From positions 652,645 through 716,644 of the forward strand of contig NZ_JAFFZW010000003.1 in the NCBI RefSeq assembly GCF_017826695.1: a stretch of DNA of 64,000 nt, given 5' to 3'. The notes below the pieces were generated by a model. That model was not told where the DNA came from and searched no databases. It saw only the letters and a program-made list of their open reading frames with translations. Of this stretch, positions 10,890-22,793 are shown in pieces (the first letter of the stretch is position 1; every line of letters begins with the position of its first letter). The stretch comes from Pseudomonas alliivorans. GTDB taxonomy: Bacteria; Pseudomonadota; Gammaproteobacteria; Pseudomonadales; Pseudomonadaceae. The translations under genes were made by a program, and so were the position numbers.

Positions 10890-13653
10890 GTTCACGATAA
10901 CCTTGGATGCCTTTGTCGAGGAAGCTCTCTACCTTGGCGCCGGTCACGCCGCCGAGTCCCTTCAACACGATTTGTAGGAATATGCCGCGGTCGCCTTTTT
11001 CGTTCTGAGGCGCTTCCTGGCTGAACTCGTCGTAATCAATCCAGTAACGGTTGATCAGGCGCAGCTTCCAGCAGCAGTTGTCGTATTCGAAACCTCCAAA
11101 GGCTTCGATGGTACGGTCGCGGTTGTAGTCATACTGCCAGCGGCTGATGAGGCTCCATTGCGGGATGATCGGCCAGATGACCGAGAAATCATGCTGCTGG
11201 ATCTTGTAGTAGTCCTTCACGTAGCCCGGAGTCCCCGGGGTGCCGTAGTCGCCACCACCCACAGTCCAGCGGCCAGTGGTCTGGTCGAAGCGGACCTGGT
11301 CGTTGCGATACCGATAGCCAGCGTTGATGACCTTGTTCGGATTGTCTTCAGGCTGGTAGTGGAACATCGCGCTGCCCGAACGGGTGCTTTTGCTGTCCGG
11401 ATCCCAGTTGAAATCGGAGTTGAAGCGCCAGTCGCGGTTGAAGCGGTAGGCGTATTCCAGCGCGTATGGCGAAACCCGTGCCTTGGCGTCGTCACGTTCA
11501 TCGAACGAAATACCAGGCAACTGGACCTTGCGGTCTTTGAAGTAAAGCGCTTGACCGATGCTGAAGGTCTGACGCTCGAAGCCGTTGTCTTCGATCCAGC
11601 GGTTTGTGACGCCCAACGACAGCTTGTTCTCGTCGCCGATACGGTCAGAACCGGTAAACCGGTTGTCGCGGAACAGGGACGCAAAGTTGAAGGTGCTCTC
11701 ACCGGTATCAAATGAAGGAATGTCGGTCTGATCTTTCTCCGGAACATAAAGATAGAACAGGCGCGGCTCCAGGGTTTGGCGATAATTTTTACCGAACCAC
11801 TGAGTGTTACGGTCGAAATACAAGCCGCTGTCGACGCTGAAAACCGGCACGCTGCGATTGACGCTGCTGTCAAAGTTCGTACCTGCGTTAGCAAGCTGGC
11901 CTTTACCCGTGCCGTCGAGGCTTAAATCGTACTGGGTATAAACATATTTGAGCTTCGGCGTAACGTAACCGTAAGTCGCGTACATTGGGAGGCTGACCGA
12001 TGGTGCGAGATTCAGACGATCTCCATCGGCTCGATCAAGCCCAGTAATATTGTTGTCCAAACGGCTGGAGACGTTACCGTCTTGATCAACAAATGAGCCG
12101 GATCGCAGATCACGTTCGAAACGAACGGCCTCGGTCTGGTAATCGAACTTCAAACCGCCCGGGTTGTAAGGCAAGGTACCGTTGAAGGTAATCTGCGGCA
12201 GGCGGTCGTAAGGCGTAATGTTGGCAATGGTCGCGAGCTTGTAGGCCTGGGCATTGAACATCGCGGTGTAGTTGTCGCCGCGGTAGGTCAGGGAACCCTG
12301 CTGATTGATGTAATCAGTTCTGCTCACACCAATCTGATCGGTTTCCAGATCCTGGAAGTAGTACGGGTCGCTGATGTCGGTGTAATCGACTTGGGTCAGC
12401 CAGCGCGAATCCAGCCCGCCCTTGTGCTGCCAGTTGATCATCCAGCGCGTCTTGTCGTAGTCGGACTGCAGCTTGCGCTCGTCGTCTTCGTCGTTCAGGT
12501 ACGCGCCGCCGAACTGGCCTTCGCTGCTCTTGGTCAGGTAGCGGAACTCGCCTTCCATCAGCATGCCGCGCTTGGCCATGTAGCGTGGGTACAGCGTGGC
12601 GTCGTAGTTCGGCGCCAGGTTGAAGTAGTAAGGCGTGACCAGCGTGAAGCCGGTGTCGGTGCTAGTGCCGATGGTTGGTGGCAGGAAGCCTGACTGGCGA
12701 CGGTCGTCGATCGGGAAGTAGATGTACGGCGTATAGAGTACCGGTACGTCCTTGACCCGCAGCGTCACGTTGGTCGCGGTGCCGAAGCCGGTGGCCGGGT
12801 TCAGCGTGATGTTGTTGCCTTTGAGCGTCCAGGCGTTGCTGTTCGGTTCGCACGTGGTGTACGTGCCGTCCTTGAGACGAATGATCGCGTTCTCGGCACG
12901 CTTGGCGTACAGCGCATTACCGCGAATGTTCGACTTGTGCAGGACATACTCGGCGTTGTCGACACGGGCTTCACCGGTATCGAGTTGCAGTTCGGCCTTG
13001 TCGCCGACGATCAGTGCGCCATTGTCACGCAGACGCACGTCACCGTTCAGCTCGCCACGGTTCTCGGCCTGATGCAGGGCGGCTTCCTGAGCCTGTACCT
13101 GCATGCTGCCCTGACGCAGGACGACGTCACCAGCGAGGGTCGCAACCTGTGCTTCCTGCTCGTAACGCGAGGCCTTGGCACCGACAAACATCGGCGCTTC
13201 GCTCATCGGCGTCTTGTCGTCCATGCCCGGGCGAATCGGTTCTACGTAGGCGCCCGAGCAATACGGACCGGTTTCGGCCAGTTGTGCTGCGGTGAGCTTT
13301 TCACGAGGAACCCAATCGAGGTGACTGTAGTCAGCACTACGCGACCTCAGGCCTTTGCCCTTGGCTTCGGTCACCAGTTGCGTGGTCGCAACGGGTTCGC
13401 CGGCGGAAGTACTTTCCGAGGTCACAGTACCGTTGGAACTGACCGACGTCGTGCTGTGCACGGGACGCGGAGGCAGGTCAACGGCAGCGGTGCCGGATTT
13501 AGGCGCACAATTCCAGGCACCCGAAGCAGAGACTGAGCAGTCATACTGTTCCGCGGCAACCACGAATTGAGTGGCCAGAGGTTGCATCGCCAGCAGACTG
13601 CCGGTTACGAGCAACGGAAATTTTTTACGAAACGCGGGGGATTTCAATGCCAT
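10870..13653 (-). CDS. lptD: LPS-assembly outer membrane protein LptD
   Basis: Inserts lipopolysaccharide into the outer leaflet of the outer membrane with LptE. The 927-residue protein has an N-terminal signal sequence, an insert with Cys residues near residue 40 (YDCS...WNC), an OstA/LptA-like jellyroll domain (about 150-280) and a large C-terminal beta-barrel. An adjacent cysteine pair (DNCCWKL) near the C-terminus matches the conserved disulfide partners of LptD. It heads the leftward surA-pdxA-ksgA-apaGH operon and is divergent from amgK across a 129-bp gap. Confidence 0.96.
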   Translation of the reverse strand: MALKSPAFRKKFPLLVTGSLLAMQPLATQFVVAAEQYDCSVSASGAWNCAPKSGTAAVDLPPRPVHSTTSVSSNGTVTSESTSAGEPVATTQLVTEAKGKGLRSRSADYSHLDWVPREKLTAAQLAETGPYCSGAYVEPIRPGMDDKTPMSEAPMFVGAKASRYEQEAQVATLAGDVVLRQGSMQVQAQEAALHQAENRGELNGDVRLRDNGALIVGDKAELQLDTGEARVDNAEYVLHKSNIRGNALYAKRAENAIIRLKDGTYTTCEPNSNAWTLKGNNITLNPATGFGTATNVTLRVKDVPVLYTPYIYFPIDDRRQSGFLPPTIGTSTDTGFTLVTPYYFNLAPNYDATLYPRYMAKRGMLMEGEFRYLTKSSEGQFGGAYLNDEDDERKLQSDYDKTRWMINWQHKGGLDSRWLTQVDYTDISDPYYFQDLETDQIGVSRTDYINQQGSLTYRGDNYTAMFNAQAYKLATIANITPYDRLPQITFNGTLPYNPGGLKFDYQTEAVRFERDLRSGSFVDQDGNVSSRLDNNITGLDRADGDRLNLAPSVSLPMYATYGYVTPKLKYVYTQYDLSLDGTGKGQLANAGTNFDSSVNRSVPVFSVDSGLYFDRNTQWFGKNYRQTLEPRLFYLYVPEKDQTDIPSFDTGESTFNFASLFRDNRFTGSDRIGDENKLSLGVTNRWIEDNGFERQTFSIGQALYFKDRKVQLPGISFDERDDAKARVSPYALEYAYRFNRDWRFNSDFNWDPDSKSTRSGSAMFHYQPEDNPNKVINAGYRYRNDQVRFDQTTGRWTVGGGDYGTPGTPGYVKDYYKIQQHDFSVIWPIIPQWSLISRWQYDYNRDRTIEAFGGFEYDNCCWKLRLINRYWIDYDEFSQEAPQNEKGDRGIFLQIVLKGLGGVTGAKVESFLDKGIQGYREREDQAF

Positions 13654-13753
13654 CTTATTAGTCCGGGCTTCCTGCGCGCCATCTGCCCGCGGGGGGGCCG
13701 CACGCCTCTCGATGGGCTGAAAAAGATTCCGGATAATAAAGCATGACCCGCTT

Positions 13754-13769
13754 GACGGCTAGCGCCGTC
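13754..13769 (+). promoter_or_regulatory. Hairpin in amgK 5' untranslated region
   Basis: A perfect 6-bp stem, GACGGC/GCCGTC with a TAGC loop, ends one base before the GGAGA ribosome site of amgK. It lies in the 129-bp divergent lptD/amgK interval and could affect translation start or serve as a protein site. No T-run follows, so it is not a terminator. Confidence 0.4.
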
Positions 13770-13782
13770 GGAGACCCTTGTA

Positions 13783-16288
<2,506 letters not shown>

Positions 16289-16311
16289 TGGGCGGTGTGC
16301 TGAATAGCACT

Positions 16312-16403
16312 GTTCGTGGGAGGCGGCCTGCCGGCGAAGGCGTAGTGTCATTCACTGACACAACGCCTGAAAAACGCATCGCCCGCAAGCCGCGCCCACG
16401 GTC
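16312..16403. repeat. Paired Pseudomonas REP elements (BIME-like)
   Basis: An inverted pair of REP-like units: GTGGGAGGCGGCCTGCCGG (from 16316) and, on the other arm, GCCCGCAAGCCGCGCCCAC (16381-16399). They lie between the convergent djlA-like and DUF3530 genes, the usual REP position. A short inverted repeat (GTGTCATTCACTGACAC) sits between the arms. Confidence 0.75.
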
Positions 16404-16456
16404 TGGTGATTGCTACAGGGCAACGCGTCTCAAGACAGTAAGCAGCATCACGGGCC

Positions 16457-17422
16457 TTATTTGGCTTCTACCCAGCCGCGAACCCGGCGGAACAGCTGTT
16501 CCTGCTCGGTCTCTGCATTGCCTGCAATGTTGATCAGCCCGATTTGCGTAAACCCCGGTCCCTTCTCGCGTTTGCTGGCTTGCAGGCGGGCGGTTGCGGC
16601 CTGTTGAGGCGGGTTCTTGTAGATGAAATCGGCTGTGTTGACCTTCAGCGTGGGCACCATGTCCAGCAGTGACGGTGGAGTGTCGAGTGGTTCACGTGCG
16701 GCCACCATCACCAGTTTCTGCACCAGAGGCGACGGGCGTTCGCTCATGTAGCGCGTCGCCCAATAAGCGCCGCTGCTGTGGCCGAGCAATACGATGCTAT
16801 GCGCCTTGTTCTGCTGCGCGAAGGCAATCGCACTATCAATACGGGCAAACACACGTTCGGCCTGAGCCTTGTTGCGTTCTTCATCAGCCGCTGCCTTGGC
16901 CGTGTCGGCACTGGCCTGGGCCTCTGCCTCGGCGGCCGCATCTTTGGCGGGCGCGTCCTTTGGCGCTTCCTTGGGTTTTTCAGCACTGGCGTCGCCGGTC
17001 GCTGCGTCAGTCTCGCGGGGCATGAGCGCATTATCCTGTGCGTCCGGCAAGGTAACGCTCAGACTGGACCAGCCAACGTTGGGGAACTTGCGTCGCAGCG
17101 GGCCGACCACGTCGGGCCAGTCCGGCGATTCGCCTGCGCCAGGCAGAATAATGACGGCACCTTTGGGCTCATCGGTGTTGGCCGGTTTCCAGAGCGCCAG
17201 AAAGCTTTCGTCGCCCGCCTGTAACTGCTGCTGATCCTCTTTGGGTAACTGACGCTCAAGCGCGATGGCATCTTCCTGCGCCCGACTGGGCAGTGGCGCA
17301 CGTTCTACGGGCGCATCTTTGGCAGCGTCCTTTGGCGCGTCGGCTGCCAGGGCGGGCAGGGCACAAGGGACGATCAATGACAAAAACAATGCAGGAAACA
17401 TTGCGCGAATGGTGTGGGACAT
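16457..17422 (-). CDS. DUF3530 family exported alpha/beta-hydrolase-like protein
   Basis: About 321 residues, from the ATG of MSHTIRAMF. It has a signal peptide ending near ALPALAADA, a hydrolase-like domain with a GAGESPDWPD loop, and an Ala/Lys/Glu-rich low-complexity insertion (about residues 140-190) rich in KDAPAKDAAAEAEAQ-type repeats. A nucleophile-elbow-like GHSSGAYW follows. This is the usual DUF3530 pattern. The substrate is unknown; periplasmic location is inferred. Convergent with the djlA-like gene and divergent from agtS. Confidence 0.85.
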   Translation of the reverse strand: MSHTIRAMFPALFLSLIVPCALPALAADAPKDAAKDAPVERAPLPSRAQEDAIALERQLPKEDQQQLQAGDESFLALWKPANTDEPKGAVIILPGAGESPDWPDVVGPLRRKFPNVGWSSLSVTLPDAQDNALMPRETDAATGDASAEKPKEAPKDAPAKDAAAEAEAQASADTAKAAADEERNKAQAERVFARIDSAIAFAQQNKAHSIVLLGHSSGAYWATRYMSERPSPLVQKLVMVAAREPLDTPPSLLDMVPTLKVNTADFIYKNPPQQAATARLQASKREKGPGFTQIGLINIAGNAETEQEQLFRRVRGWVEAK

Positions 17423-17522
17423 CGGATATTCCAAGCCAGAAACTATACCGGCAGCCTAATGGGTTGATCGGCTTTTGTCAGGCGTGAGCCTGGGCGCATG
17501 ACCTCTACATGAGAACGACACG

Positions 17523-19538
17523 TTGCTAACTCGTCTTCGGCGCATCGGTTTTATCGGCTGCCTGTCTGTGCTCTTGATGGCGCAGACGGCAAATGCACAG
17601 CTCGATGCGCCTGATATTGCCGCGCGTGCTCAATTGAATACGGTGCAGCGCGAGTGGCTGGAACAACATGGCCCGCTGCGCGTCGGTCTTGTACTGCGTG
17701 CGCCCTATGCGCAGTTCGATCAGCGCCTGCAGCAGTTGTCGGGTGCCAACGTCGAGTTCATGAACGCCCTGGCGGCCACGCTGCCGGTGGAACTGTTGTG
17801 GCGAAACTTCCCTGATCAGGCTGCGCTCGAGAAAGCGCTGGCCGATGGTGAGGTGGACGTCGCTCCCGGTCTGACCCAGACGCCTGCAGGACTGAAACTC
17901 TGGCTGTTTTCCGATCCCTATTTGCGTGTGTCCCAGTTGCTGATCGGCGAACGGGACGGCAGCACTGCCGTGGATCTGGACAAGCTCGACAGCCTTTCGC
18001 GGGTTGCGGTGCGCATGCCCAGTGTCACGGCCGATTACCTGCGCACCAATTACCCGCACCTGAATCTGCAAGGCGTACCGCTGGAGCGTCAGGCGCTGCA
18101 GTTGTTGCTCAGTCAGCAGGCGCGCTACGCCGTGGCTGACGAAGCCCAGCTCAGTCGTCTGCTGCGCGAGCCCGAGTTTGCGGGGCTTGCGGTCGTGGGC
18201 GACATCGGCTTGCCACTGTTGCTGAGGGTGGCATCACGCCGGGATGCCCCTGAACTGGCGGACATCATTGGTGAAGCGTTGCGGGCCATACCGGCCAGAG
18301 AACTGGATCAGTTGCACACTCGCTGGATGCCGCTGACGCCTTCGCAGTTCAGTGAATCACCGGGCCTCTGGCAGAACCTCTGCATCCTGCTGCTGGTGAT
18401 GCTGCTGGCCTGTTTCGCCATCGTGGTCTGGCAGCGGCGCCAGCAGCAGGCACTTGAGCAGGAATTGCTCACGGCCCGCGATGACATCGCACGCCGGGTG
18501 CAAGGGGAGGAATCGCTGCGGCTGGCGCAGTTTTCCATCGATCAGAGCACCGTCGGCATTCTCTGGGTCAATTGGGACAGCCGCGTGCGTTACGCCAACC
18601 GGGCGGCGGAGAGCATGCTCGGTTATGCGTCCGGAAAGGTGGTCGAACGCCCCTTGATCGATTTCGACCCCAGCCTGCACATGGATCGCTGGCTCAACCT
18701 GTGGAAAAACGCTCGCTCGACGGAAGAAAGCCCGCAGCTGTTCGAGACCAATTGTGTCTGCGCCGATGGCAGCGTATTGCCAGTCGATGTGTCGCTGAGC
18801 TTTCTACGCTTTCGTGAGGCGGAATATCTGGTGGTTTTCCTCAGCGATGTCAGCGAGCGACGTCGTGCCCATGATCAGCTGCGTGAACTGTCGGCTCACC
18901 TGGAAAGCGTGCGTGAAGAAGAGAAAGCCAGAATTGCCCGCGAGGTTCACGACGAGCTGGGGCAAATGCTCACCGTGCTCAAACTGGAAACCTCAATGTG
19001 CGAACTGGCTTACGCTGATCTGGACCCAGGACTGAGCGAAAGGCTGGGCAGCATGAAGAAGCTGATCGCGCAGTTGTTCCAACTGGTGCGCGATGTGGCA
19101 ACCGCGCTGAGGCCGCCGATTCTCGATGCGGGCATTGCGTCGGCGATCGAGTGGCAGGCCCGGCGCTTCGAGGCGCGCACGCAGATCCCTTGCCTGGTTC
19201 AGGTCCCGGACAATCTGCCAGCGCTCAGCGATGCCAAGGCGACGGGGATGTTCAGGATTCTTCAGGAAGCGCTGACCAATGTGATGCGTCATGCACAGGC
19301 GCACACGGTCGAGATCAGCCTGACGCTTGAGCGCGACAGGCTGTGCATGACCGTCGCCGATGACGGGCAGGGCTTCGTCATCGAGTCCGGCAGGTCGGCG
19401 TCGTTTGGCGTGGTCGGGATGCGCGAGCGGGTATTGATGCTGGGCGGCCGATTGGAGCTGGACAGCGAGCTGGGTGAGGGCACAACCTTGCGCGCCTACA
19501 TTCCGTTGGACCCCGCTGGACAGGAGCGAGCAAAGTGA
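17523..19538 (+). CDS. agtS: Hybrid-input sensor histidine kinase, AgtS-like
   Basis: A 671-residue sensor kinase. Order: signal peptide (to about 26), a periplasmic SBP_bac_3-type amino-acid-binding domain (about 40-260), one membrane segment (LCILLLVMLLACFAIVVW, about 283-300), a PAS domain, a HisKA_3 dimerisation domain with phospho-accepting His476 in REVHDELGQ, and an HATPase domain. The PA0600 orthologue AgtS, at the same locus in P. aeruginosa, controls agtABCD in response to 4-aminobutyrate/5-aminovalerate; I apply the name by synteny and architecture. It overlaps agtR by four bases. Confidence 0.82.
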   Translation: MLTRLRRIGFIGCLSVLLMAQTANAQLDAPDIAARAQLNTVQREWLEQHGPLRVGLVLRAPYAQFDQRLQQLSGANVEFMNALAATLPVELLWRNFPDQAALEKALADGEVDVAPGLTQTPAGLKLWLFSDPYLRVSQLLIGERDGSTAVDLDKLDSLSRVAVRMPSVTADYLRTNYPHLNLQGVPLERQALQLLLSQQARYAVADEAQLSRLLREPEFAGLAVVGDIGLPLLLRVASRRDAPELADIIGEALRAIPARELDQLHTRWMPLTPSQFSESPGLWQNLCILLLVMLLACFAIVVWQRRQQQALEQELLTARDDIARRVQGEESLRLAQFSIDQSTVGILWVNWDSRVRYANRAAESMLGYASGKVVERPLIDFDPSLHMDRWLNLWKNARSTEESPQLFETNCVCADGSVLPVDVSLSFLRFREAEYLVVFLSDVSERRRAHDQLRELSAHLESVREEEKARIAREVHDELGQMLTVLKLETSMCELAYADLDPGLSERLGSMKKLIAQLFQLVRDVATALRPPILDAGIASAIEWQARRFEARTQIPCLVQVPDNLPALSDAKATGMFRILQEALTNVMRHAQAHTVEISLTLERDRLCMTVADDGQGFVIESGRSASFGVVGMRERVLMLGGRLELDSELGEGTTLRAYIPLDPAGQERAK

Positions 19539-20164
19539 TCCGTGTACTGGTAGCCGAAGACCACACCATCGTGCGTGAGGGCATCAAGCAGTTGATCGGT
19601 CTGGCCAAGGACCTGCAGGTGGTGGGCGAGGCGAGCAATGGCGAGCAGCTGCTGGAGACGCTGCGCCACGTGGCGTGCGAAGTGGTGCTGCTGGATATCT
19701 CCATGCCGGGCGTCAACGGACTGGAAGCAATCCCGAGAATTCGTGCCCTGAACAATCCGCCGGCCATTCTGGTGCTGTCGATGCACGACGAGGCGCAGAT
19801 GGCAGCCCGCGCCCTGAAAGTCGGTGCCGCAGGTTACGCCACCAAGGACAGCGACCCGGCGCTGCTGCTGACGGCGATTCGTCGCGTGGCGGCAGGCGGG
19901 CGTTACATCGACCCCGAGCTGGCCGACCGGATGGTCTTCGAAGTGGGCCTCACCGACAACCGTCCGTTGCACTCGCTGCTGTCCGAGCGCGAATTTTCGG
20001 TATTCGAACGACTGGCCCAGGGCGCGAACGTCAACGACATTGCCCAGCAACTGGCACTGAGCAGCAAGACCATCAGCACCCACAAGGCGCGCCTGATGCA
20101 GAAAATGAAGCTCAACTCGCTGGCTGATCTTGTGAAATACGCAATGGAACACAAGCTGCTCTGA
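19535..20164 (+). CDS. agtR: NarL/FixJ-family response regulator, AgtR-like
   Basis: A 209-residue response regulator with receiver domain (Asp54 in LLDISMPG, conserved Lys in ATKDSD) and a C-terminal LuxR-type HTH (SEREFSVFERLAQGANVNDIA...SSKTISTHKARL). It is the cognate partner of the overlapping kinase gene. The ABC transporter operon starts about 310 bp downstream behind an inverted repeat that is a good candidate target. In P. aeruginosa the orthologue is also reported to respond to peptidoglycan fragments. Confidence 0.85.
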   Translation: MIRVLVAEDHTIVREGIKQLIGLAKDLQVVGEASNGEQLLETLRHVACEVVLLDISMPGVNGLEAIPRIRALNNPPAILVLSMHDEAQMAARALKVGAAGYATKDSDPALLLTAIRRVAAGGRYIDPELADRMVFEVGLTDNRPLHSLLSEREFSVFERLAQGANVNDIAQQLALSSKTISTHKARLMQKMKLNSLADLVKYAMEHKLL

Positions 20165-20203
20165 GTCTGAAAGCGACATGCTTCAGAGTTCTTGATACCG
20201 ACC

Positions 20204-20307
20204 TGTGGGAGCTGACTTGTCCGCGAATAACAGGTCAGGCAACGCAGATGGGCAGGGTTGGCGACCCCTCGCGGACAAGCGGGGCGCCGTCCGGTCCGCT
20301 CCCCTAC
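20204..20307. repeat. Paired Pseudomonas REP elements
   Basis: An inverted REP pair: TGTGGGAGCTGACTTGTCCG (20204-20223) and TCGCGGACAAGC...GGTCCGCTCCCCTAC (20269-20307). It lies just after agtR and is likely part of its 3' end structure. It occupies most of the 300-bp agtR-agtA gap. Confidence 0.75.
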
Positions 20308-20349
20308 GATTCCACGCACGTTCGACGACATATCCATGCCCGCCATCAC

Positions 20350-20392
20350 TGTAGGGCATTCCCTACACCTGGCCTTCCAGCCCGCCTAGGCT
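20350..20392 (+). promoter_or_regulatory. Candidate AgtR operator and agtABCD promoter
   Basis: A 7-bp inverted repeat, TGTAGGG-CATT-CCCTACA (20350-20367), lies about 20 bp upstream of a possible -10 (TAGGCT, 20387-20392) and covers where a -35 would be. That geometry suits an activator of the NarL/FixJ family. The target role is inferred from position between agtR and agtA. Confidence 0.5.
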
Positions 20393-20473
20393 AATCTCTC
20401 CTTACCCCCGATTTCCGGGGCCTCGAGGCTGTTCTAGTCTTGATGCCACGCAGACAAAACAAAGGTGTGGGTA

Positions 20474-21598
20474 ATGAGCGACGTCGATACAAGCGCTGGA
20501 GCAAATGATGTTCTGGTCAGCTTTCGTGGTGTGCAGAAGAGCTACGACGGCGAAGCACTGATCGTCAAAGACCTCAACCTGGATATTCGCAAAGGCGAGT
20601 TTCTCACCCTGCTCGGACCCTCCGGTTCCGGCAAGACCACCAGCCTGATGATGCTGGCCGGCTTCGAAACCCCGACTGCCGGTGAAATCCTGCTCGGCGG
20701 CCGTGCCATCAACAACGTTCCGCCGCACAAACGCGACATTGGCATGGTGTTCCAGAATTACGCATTATTCCCGCACATGACGGTGGCCGAGAATCTGGCG
20801 TTCCCGCTGTCGGTGCGCGGCATGAGCAAGACCGACGTTGGCGAGAAAGTGAAACGTGCGCTGGGCATGGTCCAGCTGGACACCTTTGCCCATCGCTACC
20901 CGGCCCAGTTGTCGGGCGGGCAGCAGCAGCGCGTGGCCCTTGCCCGCGCGCTGGTCTTCGAGCCTCAGTTGGTGTTGATGGACGAACCTCTGGGTGCGCT
21001 CGACAAGCAGTTGCGCGAACACATGCAGATGGAGATCAAGCACCTCCACCAACGCCTCGGCGTGACCGTGGTCTATGTGACCCACGATCAGGGCGAAGCC
21101 CTGACCATGTCTGACCGCGTGGCGGTGTTCCATCAGGGCGAAATCCAGCAGATCGCGCCGCCGCGCAGCCTGTATGAAGAGCCGAAAAACACGTTTGTGG
21201 CTAACTTCATCGGCGAGAACAACCGCCTCAACGGCCGTCTGGTCAGTCAGGACGGCGACCGTTGTGTCGTCGAGCTGGAGCGCGGCGAGAAAGTCCATGC
21301 GTTGGCAATCAACGTGGGTCAGCCGGGCGGTCCGGTCACGCTGTCCATTCGTCCCGAACGCATTCACCTCAATGGCCGCAGTGAGAGCTGCACCAATCGT
21401 TTTTCGGGTCGCGTGGCCGAATTCATCTACCTGGGCGACCATGTACGTGTGCGTCTGGAGGTGGCAGGCAAGACCGACTTCTTCGTCAAGCAGCCCATTG
21501 CCGAGCTGGACCCGGCGCTGAGCGTGGGCGACGTGGTGCCCATCGGATGGCAAGTCGAGCACGTTCGCGCGCTCGACCCCTTGCAGCAAGTGCATTGA
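20474..21598 (+). CDS. agtA: ABC transporter ATPase, AgtA/PotA-like
   Basis: A 374-residue ATPase of the polyamine/opine/iron type. Walker A GPSGSGKT, Q-loop QNYALFPHMTV, signature LSGGQQQR and Walker B LVLMDEP are all intact, followed by a C-terminal TOBE-like domain. I take the ATG of MSDVDTS (ribosome site AAAGGTG) over an in-frame GTG nine bases upstream. First gene of the agtABCD-like operon; the substrate is inferred from synteny with PA0603-PA0606. Confidence 0.85.
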   Translation: MSDVDTSAGANDVLVSFRGVQKSYDGEALIVKDLNLDIRKGEFLTLLGPSGSGKTTSLMMLAGFETPTAGEILLGGRAINNVPPHKRDIGMVFQNYALFPHMTVAENLAFPLSVRGMSKTDVGEKVKRALGMVQLDTFAHRYPAQLSGGQQQRVALARALVFEPQLVLMDEPLGALDKQLREHMQMEIKHLHQRLGVTVVYVTHDQGEALTMSDRVAVFHQGEIQQIAPPRSLYEEPKNTFVANFIGENNRLNGRLVSQDGDRCVVELERGEKVHALAINVGQPGGPVTLSIRPERIHLNGRSESCTNRFSGRVAEFIYLGDHVRVRLEVAGKTDFFVKQPIAELDPALSVGDVVPIGWQVEHVRALDPLQQVH

Positions 21599-21680
21599 TC
21601 TATCGATAAAAGCAATAACAGAGGCGAATCAATCGCCCATTCCAATCGCTTACCAACACTGCTCGTGGAGAAACGAATTA

Positions 21681-22715
21681 ATGCTGAAATCATTGAAGTT
21701 CACCGCCATCACACTGGGCATGATGTGCGCAGCGCAGACCATGGCAGCCACTGACCTGACGGTCATTTCCTTCGGCGGCGCCAACAAGTCCGCGCAGGAA
21801 AAAGCCTTTTACGCGCCGTGGGAAAAGGCGGGTAACGGCAAGATCATCGCCGGTGAGTACAACGGTGAAATGGCCAAGATCAAAACCATGGTCGACACCA
21901 AGAGCGTTTCCTGGGACCTGGTAGAAGTCGAGTCGCCGGAACTGGCGCGTGGCTGTGACGAAGACATGTTCGAGGAACTTGACCCGGCCATGCTGGGCAA
22001 GGCTTCCGATTATGTCCCGGGCGCCGTCACGACCTGCGGTGCCGGTTTCTTCGTCTGGTCCACGGTGCTTGCCTACAACGCTGACAAGGTTGCCAGCGCA
22101 CCGAGCGGCTGGGCGGATTTCTGGGACACCAAGAAATTCCCTGGCAAGCGTGGCCTGCGCAAGGGCGCCAAGTACACCCTGGAATTCGCTCTGATGGCCG
22201 ACGGCGTAGCGCCGAAAGACGTCTACAAAGTGCTCGCCAGCAAAGACGGCCAGGACCGCGCGTTCAAGAAGCTCGATGAGCTCAAGCCGAACATTCAATG
22301 GTGGGAAGCGGGCGCACAGCCACCCCAGTACCTTGCCTCCGGTGACGTGGTGATGAGCTCGGCCTATAACGGTCGCATCGCCGCCGTGCAGAAAGAAAGC
22401 AACCTGAAAGTGGTATGGACCGGTGGCGTCTACGACTTCGACGCATGGGCCATTCCGAAGGGATCGAAAAATGCTGAAGCGGCGAAAAAATTCATCGCTT
22501 ACAGCCTGAGCCCGGAACAGCAGAAGGTCTACTCGCAGAACATTGCCTACGGGCCGGCCAACACTCAGGCGGTTCCGTTGCTGGACAAGGAAACCCTGCA
22601 GAACATGCCGACGACCCCTGAGAACATCAAGGATCAGGTGCAGATGAACGTGTCGTTCTGGACCGACAACGGCGAATCCCTGGAGCAGCGTTTCACTGCC
22701 TGGGCTGCCAGGTAA
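21681..22715 (+). CDS. agtB: Periplasmic solute-binding protein, AgtB/PotD-like
   Basis: A 344-residue extracellular solute-binding protein with a clear signal peptide (cleavage after about residue 23, ...AQTMAA). The fold is that of spermidine/putrescine-type binding proteins (SBP_bac_8). It should deliver 4-aminobutyrate or 5-aminovalerate to the AgtCD permease if the synteny-based assignment is right. A GGAGA ribosome site precedes the ATG. Confidence 0.85.
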   Translation: MLKSLKFTAITLGMMCAAQTMAATDLTVISFGGANKSAQEKAFYAPWEKAGNGKIIAGEYNGEMAKIKTMVDTKSVSWDLVEVESPELARGCDEDMFEELDPAMLGKASDYVPGAVTTCGAGFFVWSTVLAYNADKVASAPSGWADFWDTKKFPGKRGLRKGAKYTLEFALMADGVAPKDVYKVLASKDGQDRAFKKLDELKPNIQWWEAGAQPPQYLASGDVVMSSAYNGRIAAVQKESNLKVVWTGGVYDFDAWAIPKGSKNAEAAKKFIAYSLSPEQQKVYSQNIAYGPANTQAVPLLDKETLQNMPTTPENIKDQVQMNVSFWTDNGESLEQRFTAWAAR

Positions 22716-22738
22716 CCGCGTCACGTTGCGTTAGATCC

Positions 22739-22767
22739 GGGTGTTCCCAGTATCAAGGGGAGCACCC
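22739..22767 (+). other. Intercistronic hairpin after agtB
   Basis: Inverted repeat GGGTGTTCCC/GGGAGCACCC (10 bp, one G-U pair) between the binding-protein gene and the first permease gene. Such structures commonly protect the abundant binding-protein message or partly stop transcription; only four mixed bases follow, so full termination is unlikely. Confidence 0.5.
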
Positions 22768-22793
22768 TTCGTTGAAAGATTCCGGAGTTTGCT

